This document shows, piece by piece, positions 6,197-6,268 of a stretch of 6,268 bases of DNA. The notes under the pieces were generated by a model. It was given only the letters and a program-made list of their open reading frames with translations, did not search any database and was not told where the DNA came from. The stretch is taken from NCBI GenBank assembly GCA_020438245.1, contig JAGQUY010000580.1:1-6268 (forward strand), read 5' to 3'. Positions within the stretch are counted from its first letter, which is position 1. Each line of letters starts with the position of its first letter. The position numbers and the translations under genes were made by a program. The DNA comes from Bacteroidota bacterium. Its GTDB lineage: Bacteria > CLD3 > SB21.

Positions 6197-6202
6197 AATT
6201 TA
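6197..6202 (-). promoter_or_regulatory. Possible -10 element for the three-gene unit
   Basis: TAAATT on the minus strand (4 of 6 to TATAAT) ends 8 nt before the ATG at 6188, so transcription from it would begin at or next to the start codon. No good -35 lies at 17 bp; TTGGTG is 20 bp away. A weaker alternative is TTGTTT, 17 bp, GAATAT further upstream. The promoter should lie in the 62 bp after the terminator, but the exact site is uncertain. Confidence 0.2.
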
Positions 6203-6243
6203 GCTGACATCGGGCTGATATTCACCAATTTCTTCGGTTAAAA

Positions 6244-6268
6244 CAAAAAACCTTGCTCGGTGGCAAGG
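6244..6268 (-). terminator. Rho-independent terminator of an upstream minus-strand gene
   Basis: On the minus strand CCTTGC pairs perfectly with GCAAGG across a 6-nt loop (CACCGA) and runs directly into TTTTTTG plus more T's. The stem may continue beyond the window edge. It would end a minus-strand transcript entering from the right, which makes the beta-helix/J-domain gene the first gene of its own unit. Confidence 0.75.

Overview
The window looks like chromosomal DNA from a diderm bacterium of the FCB group. The best clue is the C-terminus of the secreted LamG protein (711-1766). It ends in the FlgD-Ig-like, type IX secretion sorting domain (QNYPNP motif, then a WDGTDSRGN..SGIYF block, then a basic tail) that is typical of Ignavibacteria, Balneolaeota/Rhodothermaeota, Marinimicrobia, Calditrichaeota and relatives. 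Clear Shine-Dalgarno motifs before four of the five complete genes argue mildly against Bacteroidia/Flavobacteriia, which often lack them. The phylum cannot be fixed from this window. No RNA genes, CRISPR arrays, insertion sequences or long repeats were seen.

Layout: (1) 1-470, minus strand: a small heat-shock protein (Hsp20), followed 2 bp later by the first five codons of another gene that runs off the window. (2) 471-710: a divergent control region with a sigma70-like promoter for hsp20 and a TATAAT box for the plus-strand gene. (3) 711-1766, plus strand: an exported LamG protein. (4) 1769-6188, minus strand: a tightly packed three-gene unit read from high to low coordinates. It encodes an 805-residue membrane protein (beta-helix, TPR-like, one TM segment, coiled coil, J-domain), then a HAMP-less sensor histidine kinase, then an OmpR-type response regulator. 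(5) 6189-6268: the short leader of that unit, with an intrinsic terminator of an upstream minus-strand gene at the window edge.

The most interesting content is the three-gene unit. The first protein puts a NosD/pectate-lyase-like right-handed beta-helix outside the cytoplasmic membrane and, through one TM helix, a coiled-coil region and an HPD-containing J-domain inside. It would thus link an extracytoplasmic scaffold to DnaK recruitment. It is followed after 2 bp by the kinase (TTG start, with its ribosome site inside the end of the J-protein gene), and the kinase overlaps the regulator by ATGA. This packing suggests co-expression and possibly a shared envelope-surveillance function. That function is inference; the domain order and gene packing are read directly. 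A small heat-shock gene lies in the same window but in a separate transcription unit, so a common proteostasis theme is suggestive only.
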